Shown here: one piece after another, positions 63,944-64,000 of the stretch
Numbering within the stretch: position 1 is the stretch's first letter
Layout: each line of letters starts with the position of its first letter
Assembly: GCF_029051685.1 (NCBI RefSeq)
Contig: NZ_JAACFT010000006.1
Coordinates: 186,001-250,000 of the forward strand
Source of the DNA: Bradyrhizobium sp. CSA207
GTDB taxonomy: Bacteria > Pseudomonadota > Alphaproteobacteria > Rhizobiales > Xanthobacteraceae
Direction of reading: 5' to 3'
Length of the DNA stretch: 64,000 nucleotides
Notes under the pieces: model-generated
Database searches by the model: none
Told to the model about the DNA's origin: nothing
What the model saw: the letters and a program-made list of their open reading frames with translations, nothing else
Translations under genes and position numbers: made by a program

Positions 63944-64000
63944 TCACCTCATCGCCAGCCAGACGATGCCCCACAGCACCGCGCAGACCGCGATCGCGGC
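63944..64000 (-). CDS. C-terminal end of an upstream membrane protein gene (partial)
   Basis: On the minus strand an open frame of 18 codons runs in from beyond the right edge (AAIAVCAVLWGIVWLAMR) to a TGA three bases before the znuC start. The stretch is hydrophobic, as for a last membrane helix. The close spacing suggests the gene belongs to the same operon. It cannot be identified from this fragment. Confidence 0.5.
   Translation of the reverse strand, partial: AAIAVCAVLWGIVWLAMR

Overview
The window is high-GC alphaproteobacterial chromosome, most likely Bradyrhizobium or a close relative in the Nitrobacteraceae. The reasons are the several families of intergenic palindromic repeats, a ROSE-type leader before an hsp20 gene, a MmgR/suhB-type small RNA, the long leader before an ornithine decarboxylase, and the ornithine decarboxylase/homospermidine synthase pair. 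The genus is an inference. I see no prophage, insertion sequence, CRISPR array or rRNA. There is one tRNA (Val, GAC). Gene density is normal and most gaps are filled with palindromic repeats.

Layout. 1-7 kb is catabolic: the tail of a flavin monooxygenase, a benzoylformate-decarboxylase-like ThDP enzyme, a GFA-fold protein, an old yellow enzyme, an aldehyde dehydrogenase and an SDR. 7-17 kb holds a dihydropyrimidinase followed by a peptide-type binding protein behind a consensus sigma-54 promoter, small Lys-rich and secreted proteins, a degenerate esterase, a LivK-like binding protein and a mandelate-racemase-like enzyme. 17-25 kb holds DUF488/DUF2945, tRNA-Val, cpdR, an N-formylglutamate amidohydrolase, the small RNA, a hisN/suhB-type phosphatase, a Bug-type binding protein, a LysR/TSUP divergent pair and a LysE exporter. 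25-34 kb holds an adenylate cyclase-TPR protein, a large membrane-anchored dihaem protein, hydrolases and hsp20.

34-43.6 kb holds gltB-gltD (ammonia assimilation), an outer-membrane barrel and kdsD (LPS Kdo synthesis). 43.7-53.5 kb holds a CMD protein/HxlR divergent pair with clear operators, qmcA-nfeD, hemH with a binding protein, a MAPEG protein, and a translationally coupled M3 peptidase-DUF1007-NicO operon. 53.5-58 kb is a polyamine operon: a structured leader, ornithine decarboxylase, GNAT, RidA and homospermidine synthase. 58-64 kb holds MgtC and a zinc cluster, znuC-znuB-znuA-cobW-WD40, read leftwards.

The most unusual items are the 918-residue protein at 27314-30070, which joins a cytoplasmic domain with a haem-thiolate-like PCP motif to a periplasmic dihaem cytochrome module; the small RNA at 20335-20424; the polyamine-operon leader; the sigma-54 site at 9285-9299; a mandelate-racemase-like enzyme with every catalytic residue except one Lys-to-Arg change; and an esterase that has lost its catalytic serine. 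Functions are read from motifs and family knowledge only; no database search was run.
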